Origin: Desulfosporosinus cupriresistens
Lineage (GTDB): Bacteria > Bacillota > Desulfitobacteriia > Desulfitobacteriales > Desulfitobacteriaceae
Reading direction: 5' to 3'
DNA length: 64,000 bases
NCBI RefSeq assembly: GCF_001707885.1
Contig: NZ_MASS01000006.1
Location: 51,405-115,404 of the forward strand
Of this stretch, positions 44,851 to 54,567 are shown piece by piece; position 1 is the stretch's first letter, and the number at the start of each line of letters is the position of its first letter. The notes beneath the pieces are model-generated. The model was not told the origin of the DNA. It searched no databases and worked only from the letters and a program-made list of their open reading frames with translations. The position numbers were made by a program, and so were the translations under genes.

Positions 44851-45279
44851 ATGAGACTTAAAAGAAAAGGGATGCTTGGAAGATCAAAGACCCCTATCAG
44901 TACAATTATCATGTATACATGCTCTACGGTAGTTACCCTCATAGCAGTAGCATTTTTACTAAATAATATTTTTTTATTCAAAGATACAGTTACGCAGTAT
45001 GTTGCTCAGGGTTATTCCGCAGATGAAGTTGTTAAACAATTAGTGCCCAGCCAATTGCTTCCCGGAATATTTGAACCAATCGCTATATATGGTGGCATTG
45101 CTCTTATCTTATTCAGCGCAGGACTAATCAATCATAAAATTTCCTATTCGCTAAAATCCTTAGATGACGTCGAAATTGAAGCTGGGGATACTGATATTAG
45201 CAAACAAGATGATAGCGAAAATGAAAATGCAAAAGATGTTGAAGATGCTATCGAAATTGCCAAGGAAACAGACACTTGA
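44851..45279 (+). CDS. Two-helix membrane protein, unknown
   Basis: A 142-residue protein with two helices (residues ~18-45 and ~75-95), a loop between them, and a strongly acidic C-terminal 45 residues (DISKQDDSENENAKDVEDAIE). ATG with AAAGGAG 8 bases upstream. Not assigned to a family. It faces rbsB convergently. Confidence 0.7.
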   Translation: MRLKRKGMLGRSKTPISTIIMYTCSTVVTLIAVAFLLNNIFLFKDTVTQYVAQGYSADEVVKQLVPSQLLPGIFEPIAIYGGIALILFSAGLINHKISYSLKSLDDVEIEAGDTDISKQDDSENENAKDVEDAIEIAKETDT

Positions 45280-45297
45280 TAGATGAAGATGCACAAA

Positions 45298-45324
45298 AGA
45301 GGCCGAAGCACTGCTCCGACCTCT
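45298..45324 (-). terminator. Terminator of the rbs operon
   Basis: Minus strand: AGAGGTCGGAGCA pairs with TGCTTCGGCCTCT using two G-U pairs, then TTTTGTGC. It ends the ribose operon just past rbsB. Confidence 0.8.
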
Positions 45325-45338
45325 ATCATTTTCATAGC

Positions 45339-46274
45339 CTACTTGGTAACCAGCTCTAATTCAACGGGGATGTTCGCGTTAACCTTCTCCCCTTTAGCCA
45401 CTTTCAGTGCGGTATCCAGGGCTGTTTTGCCAATCAGATCTGGTTTCTGCGCGACAGTAGCAGCCATTTTTCCGTCCTTGACGGCTTTCACGGCATCATC
45501 TGTGGCATCAAAGCCGACTACCAGAATGTTGCTCTTGCCCGCTGCTTGGATGGCACTAAGAGCACCTAAGGCCATTTCGTCATTGTGGGCAAAAACTGCT
45601 TGGATGTCTTTATTTCCTTGGAGAATATTTTCCATAACGGTTAACCCTTTGGCACGATCGAAATCAGCGGGTTGAGAAGCTACAACTTTCACTCCATTTT
45701 TGCCATCGACAACATTATGGAAACCTTGACCTCGATCACGTGCTGCGGATGTTCCAGCTATTCCTTGCAACTCGACGATATTCCCTTTATCACCTAAGGT
45801 TTTCATAATATATTCCGCGGCCATGCTGCCGCCTTTTACGTTATCGGATGCGATATGCGAAACTACTTTACCCCCGTTGGAAGCCCGGTCAACCGTAATG
45901 ACTGGAATATTTGCTTTGTTAGCTGCTTCCACAGCCGCGACTACCGCATCACTGTCCGTTGGGTTAACTAGAATCACACTGACTTTCTTCTGAATCAAGT
46001 CTTCAATATCGCTAATTTGCTTCGCAGTATTATCCCCAGCGTCTACGACCATTAAATCAGCACCGGCGTCTTTCGCTGCTTTTTCAGCGCCTTCTTTGAG
46101 GGTTACAAAGAAGGGGTTATTCAAGGTTGAGATTGAAAAACCAATCGTGACTTTAGCCGCCTGTTTAGCAGTATCATTGTTTTCTACCTTAGATTGGGTT
46201 GTGCCACAACCAATAAGACTAATCGCGATGAGCACTACGAGGATCATCATCCATACACTATGTTTTCTTTTCAC
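45339..46274 (-). CDS. rbsB: Ribose-binding lipoprotein
   Basis: About 311 residues. GTG 46274 is chosen: AAGGAAGG lies upstream and the lipoprotein signal then starts at once, with the lipobox SLIGC. The periplasmic-binding-protein fold follows: STLNNPFFVTLKEGAEKAAKD, NPTDSDAVV, ITVDRASNGGKVVSHIASDN and AVFAHNDEMALGAL, close to E. coli RbsB. It captures ribose for RbsAC and is last in the operon, 260 bases after rbsC. Confidence 0.94.
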   Translation of the reverse strand: MKRKHSVWMMILVVLIAISLIGCGTTQSKVENNDTAKQAAKVTIGFSISTLNNPFFVTLKEGAEKAAKDAGADLMVVDAGDNTAKQISDIEDLIQKKVSVILVNPTDSDAVVAAVEAANKANIPVITVDRASNGGKVVSHIASDNVKGGSMAAEYIMKTLGDKGNIVELQGIAGTSAARDRGQGFHNVVDGKNGVKVVASQPADFDRAKGLTVMENILQGNKDIQAVFAHNDEMALGALSAIQAAGKSNILVVGFDATDDAVKAVKDGKMAATVAQKPDLIGKTALDTALKVAKGEKVNANIPVELELVTK

Positions 46275-46533
46275 TCTTTCTCTTCCTTCCTTTTTAGGTG
46301 GTACGAGCCACCAAGTATTCATTTTTGATGAGCACCAGCAAACTTATGACTCTACAATCGTCACTGAAGTCATCGCATCCTCCCCTCTTAGCGAGCCTAT
46401 ATGCCCACAACTAATTAGAACCATTATTCTATTTAGTTGGAGAACAACTAATTACCCTTTTTCTTGGGGATTGACTAATTGCTTAACTCTCCCTCGTGAG
46501 TGAGGTTCTTGCAAGTCTTAGGTTGGATAGCAT

Positions 46534-47475
46534 CTATTGCTTTCCTTTTGAGCGATCTAATAAGACCGCCAGCAGAATGACCCCGCCTTTGACCACCTGT
46601 TGATAGAAAGACGAGACATTCAACAGATTCAATCCATTGTCCAGAATTCCAATGATCATAGCACCAACTAAGGTTCCCGCAATCCAACCTTTTCCTCCCG
46701 AAAGACTCGTGCCCCCTAAGACTACAGCCGCAATCGCATCGAGTTCATAGGACGTCCCTGCAGTTGGTTGAGCAGAATTTAAACGCGAAGTTAATATAAT
46801 CCCACTCAAAGAAGCCAGTAAACCACTGAGACTATAAACAAGTACTTTGATACGATTCGTATTAACTCCAGAAAGTCGGGTTGCTTCCTCGTTTCCTCCC
46901 AAAGCAAAAACGTGGCGACCGAAGGATGTGAATTTCAAAATAACATAAAGTACTCCAAAGGCCACCAGCATCCAAATCACGGGCATTGGTATATCGAAGA
47001 GATACCCTCGTCCGATCTGGCCAAAAGTATCTGGAAACCCGGTGATCGGTTTCCCTTCGGTGTATACCAAGGTTAAGCCCCGGAATATTGTCATAGTGGC
47101 TAACGTGGCAATAAACGGTGCAACTTTTCCTCGAGCAATGACAACCCCGTTTATTGTCCCCATCAAAGTCCCTGACAGCACGCCCACCCCGATTGCGAGC
47201 ATAGAGCCTGAACCTGCGGCCATCATCCCTGCAGCAAAGGCACTAGAAAGGGCAATGATCGAACCGACAGATAGGTCGATTCCTCCCGTCAGGATGACAA
47301 AGGTCATCCCAAAGGCTATCAAAGCGTTAATTGAAACCTGCCGGAAAACGTTAAAGATATTGCCCACGGTCAGAAAGTCCGAATTGAAGATTGTTAAGAT
47401 GACGATGATAAGAATTAAACCCACAAGGGGTCCCAAGCGCTGCAGAATTCCACTTTTCCCCTGCACTTTAGCCAT
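46534..47475 (-). CDS. rbsC: Ribose ABC transporter permease
   Basis: A 313-residue permease with eight or more helices. Family marks are FGMTFVILTGGIDLSVGSIIALSSA and the C-terminal VVLGGTSLSGGKGWIAGTLVGAMI, both RbsC-specific. Its start overlaps the end of rbsA by 8 bases. Confidence 0.95.
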   Translation of the reverse strand: MAKVQGKSGILQRLGPLVGLILIIVILTIFNSDFLTVGNIFNVFRQVSINALIAFGMTFVILTGGIDLSVGSIIALSSAFAAGMMAAGSGSMLAIGVGVLSGTLMGTINGVVIARGKVAPFIATLATMTIFRGLTLVYTEGKPITGFPDTFGQIGRGYLFDIPMPVIWMLVAFGVLYVILKFTSFGRHVFALGGNEEATRLSGVNTNRIKVLVYSLSGLLASLSGIILTSRLNSAQPTAGTSYELDAIAAVVLGGTSLSGGKGWIAGTLVGAMIIGILDNGLNLLNVSSFYQQVVKGGVILLAVLLDRSKGKQ

Positions 47476-48964
47476 GACTTTTCCCTCCTGTAGCGGCTCT
47501 CATAATCGTTTCCTGGGTGGCGTTTTCACGTAAGAATTCCCCAGTGATTCGTCCTTCCTGCATGACCAGTACACGATCGCTCATTCCGAGCACCTCCGGT
47601 AGTTCCGAGGAAATCATAACGATAGCAACCCCTTTTTGAACAAGTTGATTCATTAAGTCATAAATCTCCCGTTTCGCCCCGATATCCACACCCCGTGTTG
47701 GTTCATCGAGGATTAAAACATTAGGCTGAGTCGCCAGCCACTTACCAATCACAACCTTCTGTTGATTTCCACCACTTAAAGAGCTTACCCATTGCCCAGG
47801 ATGATGGGCTTTGACGTTCAGCTTCTTAATACTATCTTCCACAAATTTCTGTTCCATCCGGTGGCTGATGAATCCAAAGCGCGATAGGGAGCGCAAATTA
47901 GGCAATGCTAAGTTCTCTGAAACAGAGAGATCAGAGACAAGACCCTCTCCTTTTCGATCTTCCGTAATCAACGCCAGACCAGCCTTAATGGCCTCTTGAG
48001 GATTCTTAATAGAGACAGCTCTTCCATTCACGAAAATCTTCCCTTGATATTTTCCGACACCAAACAGAGCTTTGGCTAACTCCGACCGACCTGCTCCCAT
48101 TAAACCTGCAATTCCTAGAATTTCCCCAGCTCGCACACTAAAGTTAATATCATAGAGCTTTCCTTCTTGTTCCAGACCTTCTGCTCGAAGACACTCAGCC
48201 CCGATCTCCTTTTCTACCTTGGGAAAACGTTCTTTGATCTCTCGACCAACCATCATTTGGACTAACTCATCCATCGTCGTAACGTCCGTATCTCTAGTGC
48301 CAATATAACGCCCATCTCGCAACACCGTAATCCGATCACTTATCTGGAAGATTTCCTCCATACGATGAGAAATGTAGATCATTCCCACCCCTTGAGTTTT
48401 TAAGTTGGCGATGAGCTGAAAGAGTTTCTCGATTTCTCGTTTAGTCAAAGCCGCCGTCGGCTCGTCGAGCACCAGAATTTTCGCCTGCATAGAAAGTGCT
48501 TTGGCAATCTCGACCATCTGCTGCTGTCCAACAGAAAGCTCACCCGCTCGAATATCAGGGTTCAGCTCCATTCCAAGTTGCTGTAAAAAATTCTTCGCTT
48601 CGGAACGCATTCTTGGCCAATTAACGAAACCCGTCCGCCCCCATTTAAACTCGCGTCCTAAAAACATATTTTCTATGATGGACAGATCGGGAATCATATT
48701 AAGCTCCTGATGAATAATTGCCACACCCAAAGCTTGGGCAGTTTTAGGCGAAGAAGCTACAGACTCTTTGCCATGTATCTGAATAGAACCAGTATCTTTA
48801 CTGTAAATTCCAGAAAGGATTTTCATCAGGGTTGATTTACCCGCTCCATTCTCTCCCATCAAAGCATGGACTTCCCCTTGGCGGAGCGAAAATTGAACAT
48901 CTTCTAATACCTTGACTCCACTGAAGCTCTTGTTGATGCCTTTCATCGTCAAGAGATCTGTCAT
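47468..48964 (-). CDS. rbsA: Ribose ABC transporter double ATPase
   Basis: A 498-residue protein with two ATPase domains. The first has a full Walker A (GENGAGKST), signature LSVGQQQMVEIAKAL and Walker B LVLDEPTAAL. The second has the degenerate Walker A GLMGAGRSE that is normal for RbsA, with LSGGNQQKVVIGKWL and LILDEPTRGVD. It energises ribose uptake through RbsC. Confidence 0.96.
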   Translation of the reverse strand: MTDLLTMKGINKSFSGVKVLEDVQFSLRQGEVHALMGENGAGKSTLMKILSGIYSKDTGSIQIHGKESVASSPKTAQALGVAIIHQELNMIPDLSIIENMFLGREFKWGRTGFVNWPRMRSEAKNFLQQLGMELNPDIRAGELSVGQQQMVEIAKALSMQAKILVLDEPTAALTKREIEKLFQLIANLKTQGVGMIYISHRMEEIFQISDRITVLRDGRYIGTRDTDVTTMDELVQMMVGREIKERFPKVEKEIGAECLRAEGLEQEGKLYDINFSVRAGEILGIAGLMGAGRSELAKALFGVGKYQGKIFVNGRAVSIKNPQEAIKAGLALITEDRKGEGLVSDLSVSENLALPNLRSLSRFGFISHRMEQKFVEDSIKKLNVKAHHPGQWVSSLSGGNQQKVVIGKWLATQPNVLILDEPTRGVDIGAKREIYDLMNQLVQKGVAIVMISSELPEVLGMSDRVLVMQEGRITGEFLRENATQETIMRAATGGKSHG

Positions 48965-48985
48965 ACCGGAATCCCTCCTTTATTT

Positions 48986-49381
48986 TTAGAAGATTACGCC
49001 CGCTTCGAGCACTACATTAGCATAAGGAGTGAACTCGCCCGTGCGAATCACAGCCTTAGCATGATGAGTTAAAGCCTTCAACTCTTCATGCGATAGGGCC
49101 TTAATCTGAATACTAGGTAGTTTTGCAACCAGTTCTGCCTTTTTATTAGCGCTTGACAATCCCATTTCTCTCGCCACATAAGCTTTTTCCACACACATTT
49201 CTTGGAGAACGACCTCAACCGTCTCTATGAACGACGGGACCCCTTCCTTTAAAGCCAAATCAATTCTTTTAACATGAGGAGGAATCGGTAAACCTGCATC
49301 CGCTATCACAATGGTATCCATGTGCCCCAGCTCACTAATCACTCGGGAAATTTCACTGTTTATGATGCCGACTTTCTTCAT
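48986..49381 (-). CDS. rbsD: D-ribose pyranase
   Basis: 131 residues, as in other RbsD. It interconverts the pyranose and furanose forms of ribose, helping RbsK. Marks are the N-terminal MKKVGIINSEISRVISELGHMDTIVIADAGLPIP and the C-terminal TGEFTPYANVVLEAGVIF. ATG 49381 is chosen because AGGAGG is 7 bases upstream. It overlaps rbsK by 29 bases. Confidence 0.95.
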   Translation of the reverse strand: MKKVGIINSEISRVISELGHMDTIVIADAGLPIPPHVKRIDLALKEGVPSFIETVEVVLQEMCVEKAYVAREMGLSSANKKAELVAKLPSIQIKALSHEELKALTHHAKAVIRTGEFTPYANVVLEAGVIF

Positions 49382-50300
49382 TTTCATCCCTCCTGAAATA
49401 CTTTTCTACCTCAACCAGCGTTGGCATCCCGCCTTGAGCTCCAAATTTAGTAACAGCTAGAGCCGAAACCTGCACTGCAAATTCTGCCGCTTCTTGAATG
49501 GATTTCTTCTGGGCTAGAGCATAGGCCAAACCGGCATTAAAAGCATCTCCCGCTCCGGTAGTATCCACGACAGGGACCCTGAAGCCCGGAATTATAACCA
49601 AGCTGCCCCCTATCTCCCTAAGAGCAACTCCCTCAGCTCCTAGAGTCGTGACGCAACAAGGAACTCCAACAGTCAATAATTGTTCCATTCCTTGAGCTAT
49701 CGTAGACTCTTCGGGCATTCTTGTAAGCAAGGCGAGTTCTGAACGATTGGGAGTCAAATAATCCACCTTGCTAAGTAGCTCCTCAGAAAGGCTTTGAGCT
49801 GGGGCTGGATTGAGCATCACAATCTTCCCATGCTTACGGGCCAGCTTGACCGCATACTCCACTGTCACCAGCGGAATCTCTAATTGCAGGAGAACTAGAT
49901 CGGCTGCGGCAATTTCTCTCTCAGCCCGGTCCAAATCCTCAGGTAAACACTGTGCATTCGCCCCTGGAACCACTACGATACTGTTATCCCCTTCAGCCAG
50001 GAGAATCGAGGCCACACCTGTGGCTTCTGAAGTTACCTTAACGTTCGAAGTATTTATTCCATCCCTCTGCAAGGCTTTCTTGAGTTCCACTCCAAAGGCA
50101 TCTGATCCAACCGCTCCGATCATTGTGGTCTCAGCACCTAAACGAGCTAACCCGACCGCTTGGTTTGCACCTTTGCCACCGGGAATGAAATGAATTTCTT
50201 CGCCTAGCACCGTTTCTCCACGTCTAGGAGCACGTAATGCCTTGACGACCAAATCCATATTTAAACTACCTATGACAACGATCTTGGGCCGCTGGTCCAT
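49353..50300 (-). CDS. rbsK: Ribokinase
   Basis: A 315-residue PfkB-family kinase that makes ribose 5-phosphate. Signatures are GGKGANQAVGLARLG near the N-terminus and DTTGAGDAFNAGLAYAL (anion hole and catalytic Asp) near the C-terminus, with NPAPAQSLSEELL between. ATG with AGGAGG 8 bases upstream. It sits 12 bases after rbsR. Confidence 0.96.
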   Translation of the reverse strand: MDQRPKIVVIGSLNMDLVVKALRAPRRGETVLGEEIHFIPGGKGANQAVGLARLGAETTMIGAVGSDAFGVELKKALQRDGINTSNVKVTSEATGVASILLAEGDNSIVVVPGANAQCLPEDLDRAEREIAAADLVLLQLEIPLVTVEYAVKLARKHGKIVMLNPAPAQSLSEELLSKVDYLTPNRSELALLTRMPEESTIAQGMEQLLTVGVPCCVTTLGAEGVALREIGGSLVIIPGFRVPVVDTTGAGDAFNAGLAYALAQKKSIQEAAEFAVQVSALAVTKFGAQGGMPTLVEVEKYFRRDENEESRHHKQ

Positions 50301-50312
50301 CTAAGATTCCTC

Positions 50313-51302
50313 CTATTGGGTCGATTTTCTGGGAATTAAAGTGACATCCAGTTCAATGATTGTATTCTCACGGACCCCGCCTTCTATTTCATTGAGCAAA
50401 ATTCGAGCAGCTAATCCTCCCATCTCATAAATGGGCTGGGCCACAGTTGTCAATTCCGGTTCGGTAATCTCTGTTAAACTAATCCCATCAAACCCGCAGA
50501 CTTTGACCTGTTCTGGGACGAGGATTCCTCGCTCGCGCAAGGCTTTGAGAGCCCCTATCGCCATCAGATCATTTCCGGCGAAAATTCCATCGACTTGAGG
50601 ATGACGTTTCAAAAGATGTTCTACACCCTGCCTTCCACTCTCGATATCAAATTTCCCCGAGACCATTAAGCTAGGCGAATAACCCTCTAACTCTCCAACA
50701 ACTTCTTCATAACCTAGTAATCGGTCTCGAGCTGTAATGAATTCTTGGGGTCCATAAATATGAGCGATTTTCTGACAACCGCGCTCGATCAGATGCTGCA
50801 CTGCTAGTTTTGCCCCGGCTCGATTGTTCGAACGAATAACTGGGCAGGATGCAGTATTCAGACCTCTATCTAACAAGACAATCGGAATTCCTTCTTTTCT
50901 TAGAGATTCGACATCCTCTTCACGGATAGTATTCGAGGCGAAAATGAAACCATCCACATACTTTTTCTTAAGATCCTTAATGTAAGTACTTTCCTTTAGG
51001 CCCAGATCATCCGAGTTACCCAAGATAACTGTCAGGCCTTTTTTCTGAGCTACATCTTCGACGCCACGAGCCAAAGCAGGAAAAAACGGATTTAATATAT
51101 CAGGTAGGATTAAGGCAATGATCCCCATCTTCTTTCCCGCCAAGCCTCGAGCTACAGCATTTGGCTCGTATTGAAGCTGCTCAATCGCCTTCAATACTTG
51201 TGCAGCGGTCTCGGGATTCACAGAGTCTGTTTTGTTAATTACTCGGGAGACAGTAGCAACGGACACTCCCGCTAAACGAGCAACATCTCTAATCGTCGCC
51301 AA
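50313..51302 (-). CDS. rbsR: LacI-family ribose operon repressor
   Basis: A 329-residue regulator. The N-terminus is the LacI helix-turn-helix (ATIRDVARLAGVSVATVSRVINKTD) and hinge helix; the rest is a sugar-binding core with YEPNAVARGL and VDGIFAGNDLMAIGALKAL. As first gene of the rbs operon it probably represses its own transcript until ribose is present. TTG start with GAGGGTG 8 bases upstream. Two matching operators lie just upstream. Confidence 0.93.
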   Translation of the reverse strand: MATIRDVARLAGVSVATVSRVINKTDSVNPETAAQVLKAIEQLQYEPNAVARGLAGKKMGIIALILPDILNPFFPALARGVEDVAQKKGLTVILGNSDDLGLKESTYIKDLKKKYVDGFIFASNTIREEDVESLRKEGIPIVLLDRGLNTASCPVIRSNNRAGAKLAVQHLIERGCQKIAHIYGPQEFITARDRLLGYEEVVGELEGYSPSLMVSGKFDIESGRQGVEHLLKRHPQVDGIFAGNDLMAIGALKALRERGILVPEQVKVCGFDGISLTEITEPELTTVAQPIYEMGGLAARILLNEIEGGVRENTIIELDVTLIPRKSTQ

Positions 51303-51327
51303 TAAAATTACACCCTCAATTCATTCT

Positions 51328-51343
51328 CTGTAATCGGTTACAT
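51328..51343 (-). promoter_or_regulatory. LacI/cre-type operator O1 of rbs operon
   Basis: CTGTAATCGGTTACAT, a near-palindrome centred on CG, 26 bases before rbsR. It matches the CcpA cre consensus except at its first base, and is also the expected type of site for RbsR. Confidence 0.65.
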
Positions 51344-51492
51344 AACTTTCATGACATGTGTTATATATTTCTCCAGCCCTATATCCTACTGTGTGAATTT
51401 TAGTCGATATTCTGTCTGATCTTGGGCTATATAGGGTGTTACAAGCTGAATCCATTAGAATTCTTGCAACTTTTTATTAGGAAATGAAAGTA

Positions 51493-51508
51493 ATGTAAAC
51501 GGTTACAT
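51493..51508 (-). promoter_or_regulatory. LacI/cre-type operator O2 of rbs operon
   Basis: ATGTAAACGGTTACAT, palindromic but for one base and a full match to the cre consensus WTGNAANCGNWNNCAW. Its centre is 165 bases from O1, so looping by a tetramer or dual control by RbsR and CcpA is possible. The interval 51344-51492 should contain the promoter; no clear -35/-10 pair was read. Confidence 0.65.
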
Positions 51509-51715
51509 CCGCGACTCAATTTTAGCTTTTTCAGAATCAACTGTCAATCCTTATTTCAGATTTAATTTTGCTTTTCAATAATCTAAAATAATTAAATTTA
51601 AGTCCTACATCAAAAATCGGTTTGCATAAATAGCGCCAATCTAATACTATTAGTTAACTTTACTATATTAAACAAATGTTAATAAGAAAGAAGTTGTCCA
51701 AGAAGGGTAGTAATT

Positions 51716-52204
51716 ATGGATAAACAAGTTGACGATCACTATCACTCAGATAAGAGAAAGTATCTTCATTTTGCCGCTGCTTTAATGTTTATTGTCTATT
51801 TTTCTTATCTTCTATATAGACTTTTCTTTTTTGCTTATGGAGACTATTATAGAGTTACTAGTAACGGGATTAGGTATAACATAATTCCGTTTAAAACTAT
51901 AATTAGCTACTTGGTGGGTATTAACAAATATAGATTTGATGTATGGTTCTTTAATCTATTTGGCAACATATTAGCTTTTATGCCAATGGGTTTTCTTTTG
52001 CCATACATATTCAAAAAAATAGATGTTAAAAAGATCTTTGTTCTTACATTCTCAATTAGTCTTACCGTCGAAATTATTCAGTTATGGCTTAAACTTGGAA
52101 TATCCGATATCGATGACGTAATTTTGAATACCTTGGGAGGTCTTCTGGGCTATTACCTTTTAACGATCCAAAAATTATTCCTACAAAACAAAGATAACAA
52201 ATAA
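51716..52204 (+). CDS. VanZ-like membrane protein
   Basis: A 162-residue protein with about four helices and the VanZ pattern: YNIIPFKTIISYL, NLFGNILAFMPMGFLLPYIF, LTVEIIQLWLKLGISDIDDVILNTLGGLLGYYL. VanZ gives low teicoplanin resistance in enterococci, but most VanZ-like proteins have no known role. Confidence 0.88.
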   Translation: MDKQVDDHYHSDKRKYLHFAAALMFIVYFSYLLYRLFFFAYGDYYRVTSNGIRYNIIPFKTIISYLVGINKYRFDVWFFNLFGNILAFMPMGFLLPYIFKKIDVKKIFVLTFSISLTVEIIQLWLKLGISDIDDVILNTLGGLLGYYLLTIQKLFLQNKDNK

Positions 52205-52267
52205 CGCAAATAGAAGTTGAACCATCTTAATATACCCTTCGTTGATATTGATTATTCGGGCACCATG

Positions 52268-52324
52268 AAGGGACCGTTAAGCCCGAAATCATATCAAGCA
52301 TGATTTTGGGCTTAACGGTCCCTT
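52268..52324. terminator. Bidirectional terminator
   Basis: A 24-base-pair stem with one mismatch (AAGGGACCGTTAAGCCC... with partner) between the convergent VanZ-like and cyclopropane synthase genes. It likely serves both. Confidence 0.75.
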
Positions 52325-52401
52325 TGATAAAAGAAGTCATGGCACCTTCATTATAGAAAGGACTTTAAAGATAGCACTTGTCACTTCAAAAAGGTTTATG
52401 T

Positions 52402-53577
52402 TTAAGAATGCATATACGTACGGGTTAGGGGCAAAGTATTGTTAACTCCCTTAGTAAATAGAAACTGATGCAGATCGATATTGCCACAATGGAAAGACGC
52501 TGCACAAGAGTTAAGATAGAGCCGCCACATCCGTATAAAGGTTTCATCTTTCATCTTCATGATTATCGAGAGAGCATTCTCAAAATTCTGGGCCCAGTGT
52601 TCTAGGGTTCGAGTGTAGTGTTCACGCAGGCTCTCTAGGTCAATGAGGTAGAACTTATTAACGGCCATAAGCGAAACCAGTTCTTGCACTGAAGGAATAT
52701 ACCCGCCAGGGAAAATGTACTTATTGATCCAGCTATTTGTCCCCGATTCTTCATATCCTGTAATACAGTGTAAAAGAGATACCCCTGCTTCATTTAACAG
52801 GGATTTTACGGCTGAGAAATAAGCCTTAAGTTGGTCCTTTCCTACATGTTCAACCATCCCAACGCTAACCACCCGGTCAAATGTTCTCCCCTTTAATTCT
52901 CGGTAGTCAATAAGTTGGACCTCCGCTAACTCCTGTAACCCCTCGTTTTTAATTCTTTCTGCGGTCTTGTAATATTGTTCTGAACTAAGAGTAATACCGA
53001 GCGCTTTGACTTGATAGGTTTTAGCTGCAGTAAGAATCAGCTCTCCCCACCCACAACCAATATCGAGTAAGGTTTGTCCGGGATGTAAATTCAGTTTGCG
53101 CAGTATATGGGCAACTTTGTTCTTTTGAGCTTGCAGTAAACTATCTTCGTGCGACTTAAAATAAGCACAGGAATAGGTCATCGTTTCATCCAACCATAAA
53201 CTATAAAAATCATTTCCGAGGTCATAGTGAAATTGAATATTCTCTTTGCTTTTTTGAATACTGCTGGAAAGAATTTTGAAAAATTTGTCATACGAGTTAT
53301 TTTGGTGAAGAAAACTGTCTTGATTCTTATACAGAGATTCAATAACCTTTTGGACACTTCCCACAATATCAATCTTCTTAAACATATACCCTTCCCCAAA
53401 GGCCAAGGACGGATCATTGATTAGTTCCGCTTTAGCAATTGGTTCGTTAAAATCTATCCTGAACTGTGGCATTCCCTGTCCATAATTAATTACTTCTCCA
53501 TCCCAAAACTTTACTTCACAAGGATCGGCAAATAGGTTCTTCATCAGACTCCGATAAAATGCTTTGTCAATATCCAT
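52402..53577 (-). CDS. cfa: Cyclopropane-fatty-acyl-phospholipid synthase (copy 2)
   Basis: About 391 residues, highly similar to copy 1 (41153-42331) along its whole length, including LLDIGCGWGELIL and QFHYDLGNDFYSLWLDETMTYSCAYF. All catalytic blocks are present, so both copies look functional. ATG 53577, with GGAGG 7 bases upstream, is preferred to the longer frame. A MarR-family gene is divergent from it and may control it. Confidence 0.94.
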   Translation of the reverse strand: MDIDKAFYRSLMKNLFADPCEVKFWDGEVINYGQGMPQFRIDFNEPIAKAELINDPSLAFGEGYMFKKIDIVGSVQKVIESLYKNQDSFLHQNNSYDKFFKILSSSIQKSKENIQFHYDLGNDFYSLWLDETMTYSCAYFKSHEDSLLQAQKNKVAHILRKLNLHPGQTLLDIGCGWGELILTAAKTYQVKALGITLSSEQYYKTAERIKNEGLQELAEVQLIDYRELKGRTFDRVVSVGMVEHVGKDQLKAYFSAVKSLLNEAGVSLLHCITGYEESGTNSWINKYIFPGGYIPSVQELVSLMAVNKFYLIDLESLREHYTRTLEHWAQNFENALSIIMKMKDETFIRMWRLYLNSCAASFHCGNIDLHQFLFTKGVNNTLPLTRTYMHS

Positions 53578-53818
53578 TTTAACGCCTCCATCATAAAAGA
53601 CTACCTGTTCCTCTTTGAAATTCATGAGCTTTCCAAGGAACTCCACATTTGCCTATTCGATAAACAAATTGTATTATGAAAGTATATAGTTGTATTCTAC
53701 AAGTAGTTTATAATCCTGTCAAGCCATGAGCTTTTATTAATGTGCTTTCTATTTCCAAACCAACTGCGTTTCTGTTAAAATAGGCCATGGTAAGATATAA
53801 AGCGAGGTAATCAAATAC

Positions 53819-54247
53819 ATGAATGAACCTTCCTTAGAAACCATTGAACTTGAATTAGCGATCCTCATTCGCCGTGTCTCCTTAATTACAACCTGTTGTA
53901 AATTTGGCAATCTCGATCGATCAGCTTATCTCTTGTTACACCAAATAACTGCTCATGGATCCGCCGGAGTAAAAACGCTGGCCAATGAATCCCATTTGGA
54001 TATTTCTACTGTAAGTAGACAAGCGGCAACTCTGGAACAAAAAGGATATGTCTACAGAATTCCTGATCCATTGGATGGCAGAGCTTGCTCCTTTCAGATA
54101 ACGGAATTGGGAGCAAAAGAATATAACGAGCACAAACAAGCACGTTTGGCTAAAATTGCTGACAATCTTAAGACTTGGTCTGATGAAGAATGTGAAGTGT
54201 TCGGACAACTTTTGCGAAAATATAATAACTCAATCATTAATATTTAA
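53819..54247 (+). CDS. MarR-family transcriptional regulator
   Basis: A 142-residue winged helix-turn-helix protein. The recognition region is GVKTLANESHLDISTVSRQAATLEQKGYVYRIPDPLDGRACSFQITELG, with the Asp/Arg wing typical of MarR. Two cysteines near residue 27 (TTCCKFGN) could sense oxidants or ligands. It is divergent from the second cfa gene across 241 bases, suggesting a target. Confidence 0.9.
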   Translation: MNEPSLETIELELAILIRRVSLITTCCKFGNLDRSAYLLLHQITAHGSAGVKTLANESHLDISTVSRQAATLEQKGYVYRIPDPLDGRACSFQITELGAKEYNEHKQARLAKIADNLKTWSDEECEVFGQLLRKYNNSIINI

Positions 54248-54502
54248 TAAAACAGCCCCAACATGATTGCAACAACTAGACTCTTTGGAATTTGCACATC
54301 TTGTCTTTAATTCTTCGACAAGATTCTAAAACAATCTTAATGCCAATCAAATATAGCGAGACTGTTAACGTACCCTAATCTTCTTTCATAGAGCCTACCT
54401 ATTACACATGCCTCGGCAGAGTCAAATAACCGCTTTTAGACTATACCTTTGTGAACAAAGGTATAGTATCTTTACAAGGGCTTTTTTCGAACATCCATAT
54501 TC
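54248..54502. other. Intergenic, hairpin only
   Basis: No gene is seen. A near-perfect 13-base-pair hairpin, ACTATACCTTTGT with partner, at 54440-54467 may terminate the marR transcript, although T residues are few. Confidence 0.4.
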
Positions 54503-54532
54503 GCATAGCATTTTGCGATTTAGGTCATTATA
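54503..54532 (+). promoter_or_regulatory. Sigma-G-like promoter of tlp
   Basis: GCATA at 54503-54507 and CATTATA at 54526-54532 with an 18-base spacer. This fits the forespore sigma-G consensus (GNATR, 18 bases, CATNNTA). The start codon lies 35 bases downstream. Confidence 0.6.
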
Positions 54533-54567
54533 AAAAGGCAGCGCTGAGTTAATAGGAGGGATTTACG

